From: Clostridiales bacterium
GTDB lineage: Bacteria; Bacillota; Clostridia; Oscillospirales; Acutalibacteraceae
Reading direction: 5' to 3'
Length of the DNA stretch: 64,000 bases
NCBI GenBank assembly: GCA_018364155.1
Contig: JAGZMM010000001.1
Coordinates: forward strand, 186,001 to 250,000
Below the pieces are notes generated by a model. It did no database searches, was not told where the DNA came from, and saw nothing but the letters and a program-made list of their open reading frames with translations. Positions 36,804 through 45,887 of this stretch are shown piece after piece. How positions within the stretch are numbered: position 1 is the stretch's first letter; every line of letters begins with the position of its first letter. The translations under genes and the position numbers were made by a program.

Positions 36804-38118
36804 GCTCCACCCCGGAAAGGGATAGGCCTGTAAGCGCCTTCATATTGTGCCGGGGCAGGATAATCCGTTGAAAGCCCAGCCTCGCCGCTTCCTTGACCCG
36901 TTCCATGGCGTGGCTGACTGCCCGGATTTCCCCGGCTAGGCCCACTTCCCCAAAAGCGATGACGCTTTGACTTACCGGCACATCCTTTAAACTGCTCACC
37001 AGCGCCAGCGACACCGTTAGATCAGCCGCCGGTTCGTCCAGCCGCAGGCCGCCGATGACGTTTAAAAACGCGTCCTGGTTGCTGAAAAAGTACCCCGCCC
37101 GTTTTTCCAGCACCGCCAGCAACAGGGACATCCGGTTATAGTCAAATCCGGTGGACATCCGGCGGGGATTGCCAAAGCAGGTGGGGGTCACCAGGCCCTG
37201 CACCTCGGCTAGAATAGGCCGGGTTCCTTCCATAATGCAGGCGACACAGGAACCGGACACGTTTTTCGGCCGGCCCGAGAGCAGCATCATCGAAGGATTC
37301 GGTACCTCGCAAAGCCCTGTATCCCGCATTTCAAAGACCCCAATTTCGTTGGTGGAGCCATAGCGGTTCTTAACCGCCCGCAAAATCCGGTAGGACATAT
37401 TGCGGTCCCCCTCAAAGAAGAGCACTGCGTCCACAATGTGCTCGAGCACCTTTGGCCCGGCGATGGCACCGTCTTTATTGACGTGGCCCACTAGGAGAAT
37501 GGGAATTTCCATATCTTTGGCGGTATGCATCAGGGCGTTGGTGCATTCGCGCACCTGAGTGATGCTGCCGGGAGAAGACTGGGTTAGTTCCGAGTTCATG
37601 GTCTGGATGGAGTCGACAATCACAATATCCGGCCGGATGGCGTTTATTTGTTCCAAAACGTTTTCCAGATGGGTTTCCGAAAGCAGCAGCAGGTTTTCGC
37701 TGGTTACCCCAAGCCGGTCCGCCCGCAGCTTAATCTGCCTGACCGATTCTTCCCCCGATACATAGAGAATCGTACAGGTCTCGCCGATAAACTGACACAC
37801 CTGCAAAAGAATGGTGGATTTGCCGATGCCGGGGTCGCCTCCCAAAAGGACGATGGACCCTTTGACGATGCCGCCGCCTAGCACCCGGTCCAGTTCCCCA
37901 AGGCCGGTGTGGTAGCGCTGTTCATCCTCGAATACCACGTCCTTTACCGCCACCGCCCTGGAAATGCCTCTGCTACGCGCCGCCGTCCCTGCCGAAGCTA
38001 CGACGGGGACTTCCTCGTTCATGGTGTTCCATTCCCCGCAGCCGGGACATTTTCCGTACCACTTGGCCGATTCATAGCCGCATTCGCTGCATACATAGAT
38101 GGATTTGGACTTTGCCAT
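36754..38118 (-). CDS. radA: DNA repair protein RadA
   Basis: RecA-like helicase that processes recombination intermediates. 454 residues. The N-terminal zinc finger is CSECGYESAKWYGKCPGCGEW, shown here by its four cysteines at the start of the protein. Walker A is GGDPGIGKSTI, the RadA-specific motif is KNRYGST, and the C-terminal Lon-like domain (about 300-454) contains DLTVSLALVSSLKDVP. GGGAGG precedes the ATG. The 3' end overlaps the opposed small Cys-rich gene by 50 nt. Confidence 0.95.
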   Translation of the reverse strand: MAKSKSIYVCSECGYESAKWYGKCPGCGEWNTMNEEVPVVASAGTAARSRGISRAVAVKDVVFEDEQRYHTGLGELDRVLGGGIVKGSIVLLGGDPGIGKSTILLQVCQFIGETCTILYVSGEESVRQIKLRADRLGVTSENLLLLSETHLENVLEQINAIRPDIVIVDSIQTMNSELTQSSPGSITQVRECTNALMHTAKDMEIPILLVGHVNKDGAIAGPKVLEHIVDAVLFFEGDRNMSYRILRAVKNRYGSTNEIGVFEMRDTGLCEVPNPSMMLLSGRPKNVSGSCVACIMEGTRPILAEVQGLVTPTCFGNPRRMSTGFDYNRMSLLLAVLEKRAGYFFSNQDAFLNVIGGLRLDEPAADLTVSLALVSSLKDVPVSQSVIAFGEVGLAGEIRAVSHAMERVKEAARLGFQRIILPRHNMKALTGLSLSGVELIPVRNVREAFEASLG

Positions 38119-38146
38119 TTTCTACTTCCTCCCAAAAGATAACCCG

Positions 38147-38857
38147 TCAAAAGCATCCGCTGTTCAAAAGCCCGCACAGGATGCTCATGGTAAGCTGATT
38201 TTGATAGTCCTCGTTTTGCAGCTTTGCTTCCTCCTCAGGGTTCGACAAAAAACCGCACTCGACGATGACCGCCGGGATCTTCGCCTTGCTTAAAAGGTAA
38301 GATTCGCTTCCCAGTGGCTTTGCTACTCGATTGTTGTCCGGCTGAAGCGTCTCTACCACCGCGCTTTGCACCGACTTGGCGATAAGTTCGCTGTCGGCAT
38401 GGTTTTTGGAATAAAAGACCTGGGTGCCGTGGTATTGGGACTGCTCAAATTTATTCTGGTGGATGCTTAAAAAGATCCCTTGAGGATATTGTTCGATAAT
38501 GGCAAGGCGCGCATGCATATCGGCCACCTTCTGGGATCGGACGGTAGAAAGGTTTGGATCATTTAAGGAAATGTCGCTTTCCCTTGTTAAAACCACCTGG
38601 TAGCCCATGGCCCGCAGGGCATCCCGCAGCTTTAGAGTAATGGCTAGGTTTAGATCCTTTTCCAGAATGCCGCTCTTTCCTACTGCGCCGCCGTCCATTC
38701 CCCCATGGCCCGCATCCAGCACAATGACCTTGCCGCCTACTACCGGTCCTGCCGCCGTAGGTTCGGCCAGCAGCACGTCACTGGACACATACACCATGGA
38801 TACAAACACCAGCGCCAGGCAGCTGATGAGAATGCAAATTCGTTTTTTTGTCAGCAA
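38147..38857 (-). CDS. cwlD: N-acetylmuramoyl-L-alanine amidase, CwlD-like
   Basis: A 236-residue amidase_3 enzyme that in Bacillus spores helps make muramic-delta-lactam in the cortex. An N-terminal signal or anchor helix (ICILISCLALVFVSMVYV) is followed by the zinc motifs VIVLDAGHGGMDGGA, the Glu in ILEKDLNLAI, the His in FLSIHQNKFEQSQ and the catalytic Glu in VIVECGFLSNPEEEAKL. There is no cell-wall binding domain, as in CwlD. The start is a TTG with GGGGGTGATC upstream. It precedes radA by 28 nt. Confidence 0.87.
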   Translation of the reverse strand: MLTKKRICILISCLALVFVSMVYVSSDVLLAEPTAAGPVVGGKVIVLDAGHGGMDGGAVGKSGILEKDLNLAITLKLRDALRAMGYQVVLTRESDISLNDPNLSTVRSQKVADMHARLAIIEQYPQGIFLSIHQNKFEQSQYHGTQVFYSKNHADSELIAKSVQSAVVETLQPDNNRVAKPLGSESYLLSKAKIPAVIVECGFLSNPEEEAKLQNEDYQNQLTMSILCGLLNSGCF

Positions 38858-38901
38858 AAAAGATCACCCCCACACATGTATATGCGCAGGGGCGTGAAAA
38901 A

Positions 38902-39534
38902 TCATTTGGAGGACTTGGTTTTTGTTTTTTTATAGACAATGGAATGAAGAACAGAAACCTTTCGATATCCCATGTTATAAACCATACCTGCATAGATGGG
39001 AAGAAACAGATTGAGAGCAACCACCGCCAAAATAGAAAGATACGACACATTGACAATGGACAGAAACATGGAAGACGGGTCTGCCGACATACCCGGCGCC
39101 ATCAGCGCGTTAAAGATATGCAGATACTGGGGATTGAGCACCCGGTAGGCCACGGCGAGAAACGGAATGTCCATCACCTTTCCCAGCACCAGCATCACCG
39201 CAAAGATTGCATAAGGAATCAGTGCAAACAGGCCGATTTTTACGCCGCGGAATTTATCGTATTTCATTTGATTGATGTCTACAAGAATCTGGTCCTCATG
39301 TCCCATCTGCCAGATGGTCCCGTAAAGAGAACCAAAGTAAACGAGAATCAGCAGGATTTGGGTCAACACGATAAAGGCGGTTCCCTCCGCCGTCAGCGCC
39401 AAAACCCAGCACAACAGACAGAAAAAAGAAGCCAGGAGACAACTAAGCATCAGCTGAGCGCCCTGCCTCGGAATGCTTTTATTCAAATAGAGCACGTCCT
39501 TTCCCACTCGAAACACCGTCGATGTTTCCAACAT
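38902..39534 (-). CDS. Polytopic membrane protein of unknown function
   Basis: A 210-residue protein with four or five membrane helices (about 28-50, 52-72, 100-122, 165-190). The N-terminal part is polar (TSTVFRVGKDVLYLNKS), and the tail is very basic (YKKTKTKSSK). Organisation recalls the DUF624/YesL-type proteins such as the one at 56705, but I see no firm motif. The gene starts 12 nt after hisE on the same strand with a poor ribosome site, so it may be co-transcribed with the his operon. Confidence 0.6.
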   Translation of the reverse strand: MLETSTVFRVGKDVLYLNKSIPRQGAQLMLSCLLASFFCLLCWVLALTAEGTAFIVLTQILLILVYFGSLYGTIWQMGHEDQILVDINQMKYDKFRGVKIGLFALIPYAIFAVMLVLGKVMDIPFLAVAYRVLNPQYLHIFNALMAPGMSADPSSMFLSIVNVSYLSILAVVALNLFLPIYAGMVYNMGYRKVSVLHSIVYKKTKTKSSK

Positions 39535-39546
39535 GTCTCTATTCTA

Positions 39547-39873
39547 CTACGAATTCCGGTCCGTTTTATGAAATTTTTTTAAATTTCCAATCTTTTTACG
39601 CCGTTCTTCCAGCACCGCCGATACATCCTCCACCGAAATCCCTTCTTCGGCCATCAAAACCAGCAAATGATAGGTGAGGTCGCAGATTTCGTTGACCGTG
39701 TCCTCTTTTACTCCGTTCTTTGCCGCGATAATGACTTCTGCGGCTTCCTCCCCCACCTTCTTTAGAATCTTATCCGTCCCTTTTTCAAACAAGTAACAGG
39801 TATAAGACCCCTCCTGGGGATTTTCCTTGCGGGTTTCGATGACCTCGTAAAGGCCCTTGATGACGTCGCTCAT
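39547..39873 (-). CDS. hisE: Phosphoribosyl-ATP diphosphatase
   Basis: Second step of histidine synthesis: hydrolyses phosphoribosyl-ATP to phosphoribosyl-AMP. 108 residues, all-helical MazG-like fold. Motifs: [20 protein letters not shown] and [13 protein letters not shown] with the Mg-binding Glu residues, then [18 protein letters not shown]. It is a separate gene next to hisI and not a HisIE fusion. AGGAGG precedes the ATG. Confidence 0.95.
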   Translation of the reverse strand: MSDVIKGLYEVIETRKENPQEGSYTCYLFEKGTDKILKKVGEEAAEVIIAAKNGVKEDTVNEICDLTYHLLVLMAEEGISVEDVSAVLEERRKKIGNLKKFHKTDRNS

Positions 39874-39927
39874 CCGTTTTTCCTCCTATGTATTGTGAGC
39901 CGGCTCCTGCAAAGCGCCCGGCCGCTT

Positions 39928-40254
39928 TTATTTTGCAAAATCCTTGATCTTCTTAAAAAAGCAGGAATGAGAACCCGTATGACAAGCCGGGCCCGTCTGC
40001 TCCACGATCACAAGCAGGGTGTCGTCGTCGCAGTCCCCGGAAATGGAAATCACCTTTTGCAGATGACCGGAGGTAGCGCCCTTGTTCCAAAGCTCCTGCC
40101 TTGAGCGGCTGTAAAACCAGGTATACCCGGTTTCCAGCGTCTTTTGCAGGGATTCCCGATTCATATACGCGAGCATCAGGACCTCCCCGGTCCCTTTTTC
40201 CTGAACGATGGCCGGGATTAATTCCCCTTTTCGAAAATAGTTCTCCAAGTTCAT
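39928..40254 (-). CDS. hisI: Phosphoribosyl-AMP cyclohydrolase
   Basis: Third step of histidine synthesis: opens the adenine ring of phosphoribosyl-AMP. 108 residues, the usual stand-alone length. Signatures are [33 protein letters not shown] and the metal-binding set [21 protein letters not shown] with Asp, Cys and His ligands. AAGGAG precedes the ATG. It follows hisA by 15 nt; hisF, which often lies between them, is missing. Confidence 0.95.
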   Translation of the reverse strand: MNLENYFRKGELIPAIVQEKGTGEVLMLAYMNRESLQKTLETGYTWFYSRSRQELWNKGATSGHLQKVISISGDCDDDTLLVIVEQTGPACHTGSHSCFFKKIKDFAK

Positions 40255-40269
40255 TTCTGCGTTTCTCCT

Positions 40270-40986
40270 TTACCGGTTCGCCTCAAGAATGGCTTCCTTC
40301 AAAGAAAGAGTGCCCTGATAGATGGATTTGCCGCAAATGGCGCCGTAGAGCCCCAGTTCTTTGAGCGCCTTGATGTCGGACAGGTTTGTCACTCCGCCGC
40401 TTGCAATCACATCGCAGGACACCGCTTCGTTGATAGCGGCGAGCTGCTCCAGATTCGGACCGGACAAGGTCCCATCCTTGGAAATATCGGTAAAGATCAG
40501 GCAGGCAACACCGATGGCCTCCATCTGCCGGGCGAGATCCAAAAAGTGCACGTCCGAGGTGGAAAGCCATCCTTCCGCCGCCACCATGCCGTTCTTCGCG
40601 TCGATTCCTACGGCGATGCGTTCCCTGTATTTCTTCACCGCTTCCTTGACAAAGGAAGGGTCTTTGACCGCAGCGGAACCTAATATAACCCGGGAAATAC
40701 CCTGCTCCAAATAATAGGAAACCGTCTGCATATCCCGGATGCCGCCGCCCAACTCCAGCTTGAGACCGCTTTCCTTGGCCACGGTGACAAAAATCTCCCG
40801 ATTTTGGGGGCTGCCGGTTTTTGCCCCGTCCAGGTCCACCATATGAAGCCACTGAGCGCCCGCTTCCCGGAAGGAATTTGCCGTTTCCAGCGGATCCTCC
40901 GCCACCTTCTGAGCGGTGGCAAAATCGCCTTTATAAAGCCGTACACAGGTCTGATTATGAATATCGATTGCCGGAAAAATCAGCAT
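40270..40986 (-). CDS. hisA: ProFAR isomerase HisA
   Basis: Fourth step: isomerises ProFAR to PRFAR. A 238-residue TIM barrel with MLIFPAIDIHNQTCVRLYKG at the N terminus (catalytic Asp in FPAIDI), LELGGGIRDMQTV, RVILGSAAVKDP, the second catalytic Asp in IFTDISKDGTL, and CDVIASGGVTNLSDI. AAGGAGG precedes the ATG. It follows hisB by 15 nt. Confidence 0.95.
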   Translation of the reverse strand: MLIFPAIDIHNQTCVRLYKGDFATAQKVAEDPLETANSFREAGAQWLHMVDLDGAKTGSPQNREIFVTVAKESGLKLELGGGIRDMQTVSYYLEQGISRVILGSAAVKDPSFVKEAVKKYRERIAVGIDAKNGMVAAEGWLSTSDVHFLDLARQMEAIGVACLIFTDISKDGTLSGPNLEQLAAINEAVSCDVIASGGVTNLSDIKALKELGLYGAICGKSIYQGTLSLKEAILEANR

Positions 40987-41001
40987 TTTGCCGCCTCCTT
41001 A

Positions 41002-41583
41002 TCAGTCTAGGGAACCCTTGGTGGAGAGAACGGTTTTCCCGTCCGTCACCACACAGGCCGCTTTCAGGGCATGGGCGACCGCTTTAAACGCCGCCTCGAT
41101 CATATGATGGGAATTTTCCCCGTAGAGCACCTTTACATGCAGGGTAAGGCCGGCGGAAAAAGCAAACGCGCGAAAAAACTCTTTGCACATGCAGGTGTCA
41201 AACCCGCCCACTTGTTCTTCCGGGAAACTCCCGTCAAACACCAGAAAGGGCCGGCCGCTCACATCCACCGACGCAAAAGCCAGCGCCTCGTCCATGGGTG
41301 CAAAGAAGCTTCCATACCGGGCGATGCCGGACTTGTCCCCCAAAGCTTTGGCAAACGCCTGACCCAGCACAATGCCGGTATCCTCCACCGTGTGGTGGCA
41401 GTCCACCTCCAGGTCCCCCACTGCGTTGACCTTAAGGCCAAAGCCGCCGTGGGTGGCAAGGGCGCTTAGCATATGGTCAAAAAAGCCAACACCGGTGACA
41501 ATGGAGGAATCTCCGCCGTCCAGATTCACCTCCACCGAAATCTGGGTTTCCCTGGTGCGGCGTTTTACTTCTCCGGTTCTCAT
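41002..41583 (-). CDS. hisB: Imidazoleglycerol-phosphate dehydratase
   Basis: Sixth step: dehydrates imidazole glycerol phosphate. 193 residues, the monofunctional form without the phosphatase domain of enterobacterial HisB. Manganese-binding motifs FFDHMLSALATHG, DCHHTVEDTGIVLG and SHHMIEAAFKAVAHAL are present. The start overlaps the hisC stop by 4 nt (ATGA), with AAGGGGAAG upstream. Confidence 0.96.
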   Translation of the reverse strand: MRTGEVKRRTRETQISVEVNLDGGDSSIVTGVGFFDHMLSALATHGGFGLKVNAVGDLEVDCHHTVEDTGIVLGQAFAKALGDKSGIARYGSFFAPMDEALAFASVDVSGRPFLVFDGSFPEEQVGGFDTCMCKEFFRAFAFSAGLTLHVKVLYGENSHHMIEAAFKAVAHALKAACVVTDGKTVLSTKGSLD

Positions 41584-42656
41584 ATGGTTTCTTCCCCTTC
41601 CTTTAAGCTCTCGGAAAGCGCCGTCAGCACCGCTTCATTCTCTGCTTCGCTGCCGGCGGAAATCCGCAGGCAGCCGTTTAGCTCCCGTATGGCTACACCT
41701 TTTTCCCCCAGCGCTTCAAAGAGCGAACGAGAAAGCGGCGTTTTTATCAGCACAAAATTCGTGCAGGTGGGGTAAACCCGGGTCTCCGGCTTTCCCGCAA
41801 AGAGCTCGGTAAGCTTTCCGAGAAGCTGGTCGCGAGACTGCAAAATCCGGCGGATGCATTCGTGGATATAATCCGGATATTTGAGGACCGCCGCCGCGAT
41901 TTCCTGGGTTAAGGCATTGACGTTATAGGGAGACTTGACCGCCCGCAGAGCGTTGGTAATCACAGGATTTGCCACGGCAAAACCCAGACGCAGGGCGGCC
42001 ATGCCAAAAGCCTTCGAGCAGGTGCGCAGGATGACTACGTTATCGTAATCACAGACCTCAGACAAAAGGGATTGATCCCAAAAGTCCATATAAGCTTCGT
42101 CCAATACCACAAGTGCTTCCACCGAGCGGATAAGCCGGCGGACATCCTCTCGTTTAAGCCCTTGGCCGGTCGGATTGCAGGGGTTCGAGAAGAAAACGGC
42201 CCGCACCCTTTCTTCCTTCGCCTTTCGGATCACCTCATCCACATCGATGGTCAGGTCCTCTCCTTTCGGCAGGACCATCACCGGGTTTTCACAGATGCGG
42301 CTATAAAAGCCGTACATGGAAAAGTCAGGTGCGATCACCATAACCCGCTCTCCCTTGCCCAAGAGGGCGGACACGATAAGCATAATCAGCTCATCTGAAC
42401 CGTTGCCCGCGGTCAGAAGGTCCGGATCAATCCCGTAATAGGAGGCGTACCGTTCCCGCACCGTTTTGGCGGTCACATCCGGGTATCGGTTAAAATCAAA
42501 GGTACTGATGATCTCATAAAGCTCCATACGAAGCCAGTCGGGAAAGTTTAAATAGGATTCGTTGGCATCCAGGCGGACCGAAAAGGTCCCGGCCACCGGC
42601 TCATAGGGGGTCAGCCCTTTGAGCTTTTCGTGCAAAGTATAGGACAACGGACACAC
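41580..42656 (-). CDS. hisC: Histidinol-phosphate aminotransferase
   Basis: PLP enzyme that transaminates imidazole acetol phosphate. 358 residues, fold type I. The PLP lysine is in ILRTCSKAFGMAALRLG, and NPCNPTGQGLKRE and VVLDEAYMDF hold the cofactor contacts. The start is GTG 42656 or TTG 42647: GAAGGGG is closely spaced to the first and 11 nt from the second. Stop overlaps hisB. Confidence 0.94.
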   Translation of the reverse strand: MCPLSYTLHEKLKGLTPYEPVAGTFSVRLDANESYLNFPDWLRMELYEIISTFDFNRYPDVTAKTVRERYASYYGIDPDLLTAGNGSDELIMLIVSALLGKGERVMVIAPDFSMYGFYSRICENPVMVLPKGEDLTIDVDEVIRKAKEERVRAVFFSNPCNPTGQGLKREDVRRLIRSVEALVVLDEAYMDFWDQSLLSEVCDYDNVVILRTCSKAFGMAALRLGFAVANPVITNALRAVKSPYNVNALTQEIAAAVLKYPDYIHECIRRILQSRDQLLGKLTELFAGKPETRVYPTCTNFVLIKTPLSRSLFEALGEKGVAIRELNGCLRISAGSEAENEAVLTALSESLKEGEETI

Positions 42657-42674
42657 CGCCCCTTCATTTCAGAT

Positions 42675-43958
42675 TCAAAACCGCACCTCAATGGAATTAG
42701 CATGGGCGGTCAGCCCCTCGGTCCGTGCGATGGCGGTAATGTTGTCCTTCGCATCCCGAAGTGCCTTTTCCGTATAATAGATGAAGCTGGATTTTTTCAC
42801 AAAGCTGTCCACCGACAAGGGCGAGAAGAACCGGGCCGTACCGGAAGTGGGCAGCACATGGTTGGGACCGGCGTAATAATCGCCCAGCGGCTCAGGGCTG
42901 TAATTTCCGAGGAAGACCGAGCCCGCGTTATCCAAACGCCCGACGTACTCCATAGGGTTCTCCACGCAGAATTCCAGATGCTCGGGGGCCAGGTCGTTGG
43001 CGAAGTCCACCGCTTCGTCCAAATCGTGGCACACCAAAATAGCGCCGTAGTCGGTCAGGGACTTTTCGATGATCTCTTTTCTCGACAGGGTTTGGATCTG
43101 CTTCTCGATTTCCTTTACCGTCTCTTCGGCCACCCGTTTTGAGGTGGTCAGCAGGATGGCCGACGCCATCACGTCGTGTTCGGCCTGGCTCATCAGGTCG
43201 GCCGCTACGAATTTGGGATTGGCGGAATCGTCCGCCACCACCAGAATTTCGCTGGGCCCGGCCACCATGTCAATGTCCACCACGCCGTATAACAGACGCT
43301 TGGCGGTGGCCACAAAGATATTCCCCGGGCCGACGATTTTGTCCACTTTCGGGATTTTTTCCGTTCCATAGGCCAGAGCCGCCACCGCCTGGGCGCCGCC
43401 CACCAGAAACACCCGGTCCACACCAGCGATGGCCGCGGCGGCCAGAATGTCGGGGTTCGGACGGCCGTCCTTGCCGGGCGGGGTGACCATGATGATCTCC
43501 TCCACCCCGGCGATGCGGGCGGGAATGGCGTTCATCAGCACCGAGGAAGGATATGCAGCCGTCCCGCCGGGCACATAGATGCCCACCCGGGAAAGGCCGC
43601 GGATACGCTGGCCCAAAATCACGCCGTCCGGCTTTGTTTCTAGCCAGCTTTGCTGCTTTTGACGGGTATGGAAATCCTCGATGTTCTCCGCCGCCCGGTA
43701 CAAGGCTTCTACAAACTCCCCGTCGCACTCGCCCACCGCGTCCTCCAGGACGGAATGGGGGATTTCCAGGTGTTCGGGCGCCTGGCCGTCAAACTTGACG
43801 GTATATTCCTTCACGGCCTCGTCGCCGCGTTCTTTGACTTCTTTGAGAATTTCATTGACGATCTCCATGATTTCGGGAGCTGTCTCCCGGCTGCGGGTTT
43901 TCAGGTCGTCGATGAGCTGCTGCTCCACAACCCCGTCCGCCATGGTAATCTTCAGCAT
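42675..43958 (-). CDS. hisD: Histidinol dehydrogenase
   Basis: Last two steps: NAD-dependent oxidation of histidinol to histidine. About 427 residues. Motifs: RVGIYVPGGTAAYPSSVLMNAIPA (in part), KVDKIVGPGNIFVATAKR, DMVAGPSEILV, and the zinc and catalytic residues in SQAEHDVMASAILLT and GPNHVLPTSG. ATG 43958 follows GGACGG by 8 nt; a GTG at 43967 overlapping the hisG stop is the alternative. Confidence 0.95.
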   Translation of the reverse strand: MLKITMADGVVEQQLIDDLKTRSRETAPEIMEIVNEILKEVKERGDEAVKEYTVKFDGQAPEHLEIPHSVLEDAVGECDGEFVEALYRAAENIEDFHTRQKQQSWLETKPDGVILGQRIRGLSRVGIYVPGGTAAYPSSVLMNAIPARIAGVEEIIMVTPPGKDGRPNPDILAAAAIAGVDRVFLVGGAQAVAALAYGTEKIPKVDKIVGPGNIFVATAKRLLYGVVDIDMVAGPSEILVVADDSANPKFVAADLMSQAEHDVMASAILLTTSKRVAEETVKEIEKQIQTLSRKEIIEKSLTDYGAILVCHDLDEAVDFANDLAPEHLEFCVENPMEYVGRLDNAGSVFLGNYSPEPLGDYYAGPNHVLPTSGTARFFSPLSVDSFVKKSSFIYYTEKALRDAKDNITAIARTEGLTAHANSIEVRF

Positions 43959-43963
43959 GGGAT

Positions 43964-44605
43964 TCACCGTCCTTTTTTAGAAAGCGCCGCTTCCATCTGG
44001 GAAAGAAGCGCCTCGATTTCTTCCTTGCGCAGCTTCATGCTGGCGGTGTTGACAATCAGTCGGGCAGAAATAGGGGTGATCTCTTCGATCACTTGAAGCC
44101 CGTTTTCCTTTAAGGTGGACCCGGTCTCCACAATGTCCACAATGGCGTCCGAGAGCCCCAACAGCGGGGCCAGCTCCACCGAACCTTCGATTTTGATCAC
44201 GTTTACGTCCATCGCCTTGCTTTCAAAGAAAGCGCGGGCCACATTGGGGTATTTGGTAGCGATGGTCTTTTCCCGGTAGCCGGAATAAAAGTCCTTGTCT
44301 TTCGGGCCCGCCAGAGCAAACCGGCACCGGCCAAACCCTAAGTCCATTACCTCGTAAAAGCTGCCGGGGTATTCGAGAATGGTGTCCCGGCCGACTACCC
44401 CTAGGTCGCACACGCCGTGCTCCACGTAGGTGATCACGTCCGCCGCCTTACAAAGGACGGCCTCTACGCTTCCATCCCCCACCGGCAGAATCAGCCGGCG
44501 TCCTTTGTTGTGCAGGGCCTCGCAGTTTTTTCCCATTAGCTCAAAAAGCCCAACCGTGTCCTTTTCCAGCCGGCCCTTGGTTAGAGCAATACGAAGCGGT
44601 CTCAT
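43964..44605 (-). CDS. hisG: ATP phosphoribosyltransferase, short form
   Basis: First and committed step of histidine synthesis. 213 residues, the short HisG-S type, which lacks the C-terminal regulatory domain and needs HisZ. Motifs are IALTKGRLEKDTVGLF, DLGVVGRDTILEYPG and the PRPP loop AIVDIVETGSTLKENGL. The ATG at 44605 overlaps the hisZ stop by 4 nt, so the two subunits should be made together. The longer frame to 44641 lies inside hisZ. Confidence 0.95.
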   Translation of the reverse strand: MRPLRIALTKGRLEKDTVGLFELMGKNCEALHNKGRRLILPVGDGSVEAVLCKAADVITYVEHGVCDLGVVGRDTILEYPGSFYEVMDLGFGRCRFALAGPKDKDFYSGYREKTIATKYPNVARAFFESKAMDVNVIKIEGSVELAPLLGLSDAIVDIVETGSTLKENGLQVIEEITPISARLIVNTASMKLRKEEIEALLSQMEAALSKKGR

Positions 44606-45813
44606 TTTGCGTCCCCCTCTCCGGTTTCGATGGTGCGGCAATTCTCTCTAACCACGTCTACCCTTTGGATGCCGTGGGCTTTTGCATACGCGAGCGTATC
44701 GGAAAGGGTATCGAACACGCTGCTTTCACAGCGAACCCCCTTTTCCATTAAATCTCGCATATGGCACAGCGCTTCCATCTCAAACCCGTCCTCCCCAAAG
44801 ACCAGTACCTGGGCCGCTTCGGGAGGGGTGACCTCGCCACGCTCGAGCATTGCCCGCACCAGGGAATCCACGTTGACGCCGAAGCCGGTAGCAGGCTGAG
44901 GGCAGCCGAACTCCGACAGCAACCGGTCATACCGTCCGCCGGAGAGCACCGTGTCCCCATACCCGCGCATGTAGCCGCGGAAGATGACGCCAGTGTAGTA
45001 ATTATTTTGATGAACAAGACCCAAATCAATGCGGATTCTTCCGTTTAGGCCTAGTTTGCATAAATCCCGGTAGACTTCTTTTAAGTAGGTAAGCGGCGCT
45101 TCCACTTCCTTGCCGCAAAGCTCGGCCGCTTTTTCGAATACCTCTTCCCCGCCGAAAAGCCTCGGGAGTGCTTTGATGGCCCGCACCGCCGGAGAATCCT
45201 CCATGGTGTCCAGCAAATCGTTTAATGCCGCATAGTTCTTCGCTTCAATGAGGCTTCGCACCTGCTCAACCCCGTCCTCGTCCACCGGAAGGCCCAAAGC
45301 AAGGCTTTTGAAAAATCCCGCGTGCCCCAGCTCTACAATGTACTCAGGCGCGCCGCAGGCTTCCAGCGCGTCGATGGCGGTGACGATGACCTCCAGGTCC
45401 GCCCGGCGCCCGCAAGCACCGATCAATTCAATCCCCGCCTGGGAGAACTGATCGTTTCTCCCCTTTAAGCTGGGATTGACCCGGTACACGTTTTGCTGAT
45501 AAAAAAGCCGAAGGGGCAGCGTTTCATCTTTAAGGCGGGTCGCCGCCAGGCGGGCAATGGGCATGGTGCAGTCAGGCCGCAGTACCATCAGCCGTCCCTT
45601 CTGGTCCGAGAGCTTATACATCCATTCCAGCGGCATGGAAACCGAGTCGCAGTCGAACACGTCAGAAAATTCCAGGCTGGGGGTTTCCACTTCGTTGTAT
45701 CCCCGCTCCTCAAAGAGCTTTGTCAGCAGTGTTCCCACCCGGCGGTGAGCCTTGCACTCTTCAAACAGCAGGTCCCGGGTTCCTTCCGGGGTAATTTTGG
45801 CATAGTTGCGCAT
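44602..45813 (-). CDS. hisZ: ATP phosphoribosyltransferase regulatory subunit
   Basis: A 403-residue paralogue of histidyl-tRNA synthetase, needed for HisG-S activity and histidine feedback. It has class II aaRS motifs such as PEGTRDLLFEEC, RLMVLRPDCTMPIARL and FGVNVDSLVRAMLERG, but lacks the HisRS anticodon domain pattern. ATG 45813 has GGAGAG upstream; the longer frame to 45831 is not supported. It heads the his operon, 33 nt downstream of a consensus promoter. Confidence 0.92.
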   Translation of the reverse strand: MRNYAKITPEGTRDLLFEECKAHRRVGTLLTKLFEERGYNEVETPSLEFSDVFDCDSVSMPLEWMYKLSDQKGRLMVLRPDCTMPIARLAATRLKDETLPLRLFYQQNVYRVNPSLKGRNDQFSQAGIELIGACGRRADLEVIVTAIDALEACGAPEYIVELGHAGFFKSLALGLPVDEDGVEQVRSLIEAKNYAALNDLLDTMEDSPAVRAIKALPRLFGGEEVFEKAAELCGKEVEAPLTYLKEVYRDLCKLGLNGRIRIDLGLVHQNNYYTGVIFRGYMRGYGDTVLSGGRYDRLLSEFGCPQPATGFGVNVDSLVRAMLERGEVTPPEAAQVLVFGEDGFEMEALCHMRDLMEKGVRCESSVFDTLSDTLAYAKAHGIQRVDVVRENCRTIETGEGDAK

Positions 45814-45845
45814 GTGGTTCTCTCCATTCACTTTAACGTGCTAAT

Positions 45846-45874
45846 ATGATAGCATAGTAGCAAATCACTGTCAA
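45846..45874 (-). promoter_or_regulatory. Promoter of the his operon
   Basis: Minus strand TTGACA (45874-45869), exact 17-nt spacer, TATCAT (45851-45846). The leader to hisZ is only about 25 nt, so no T-box or other long leader control can fit. It lies between the polC stop and hisZ. Confidence 0.82.
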
Positions 45875-45887
45875 GGGCTTTTTCCCC

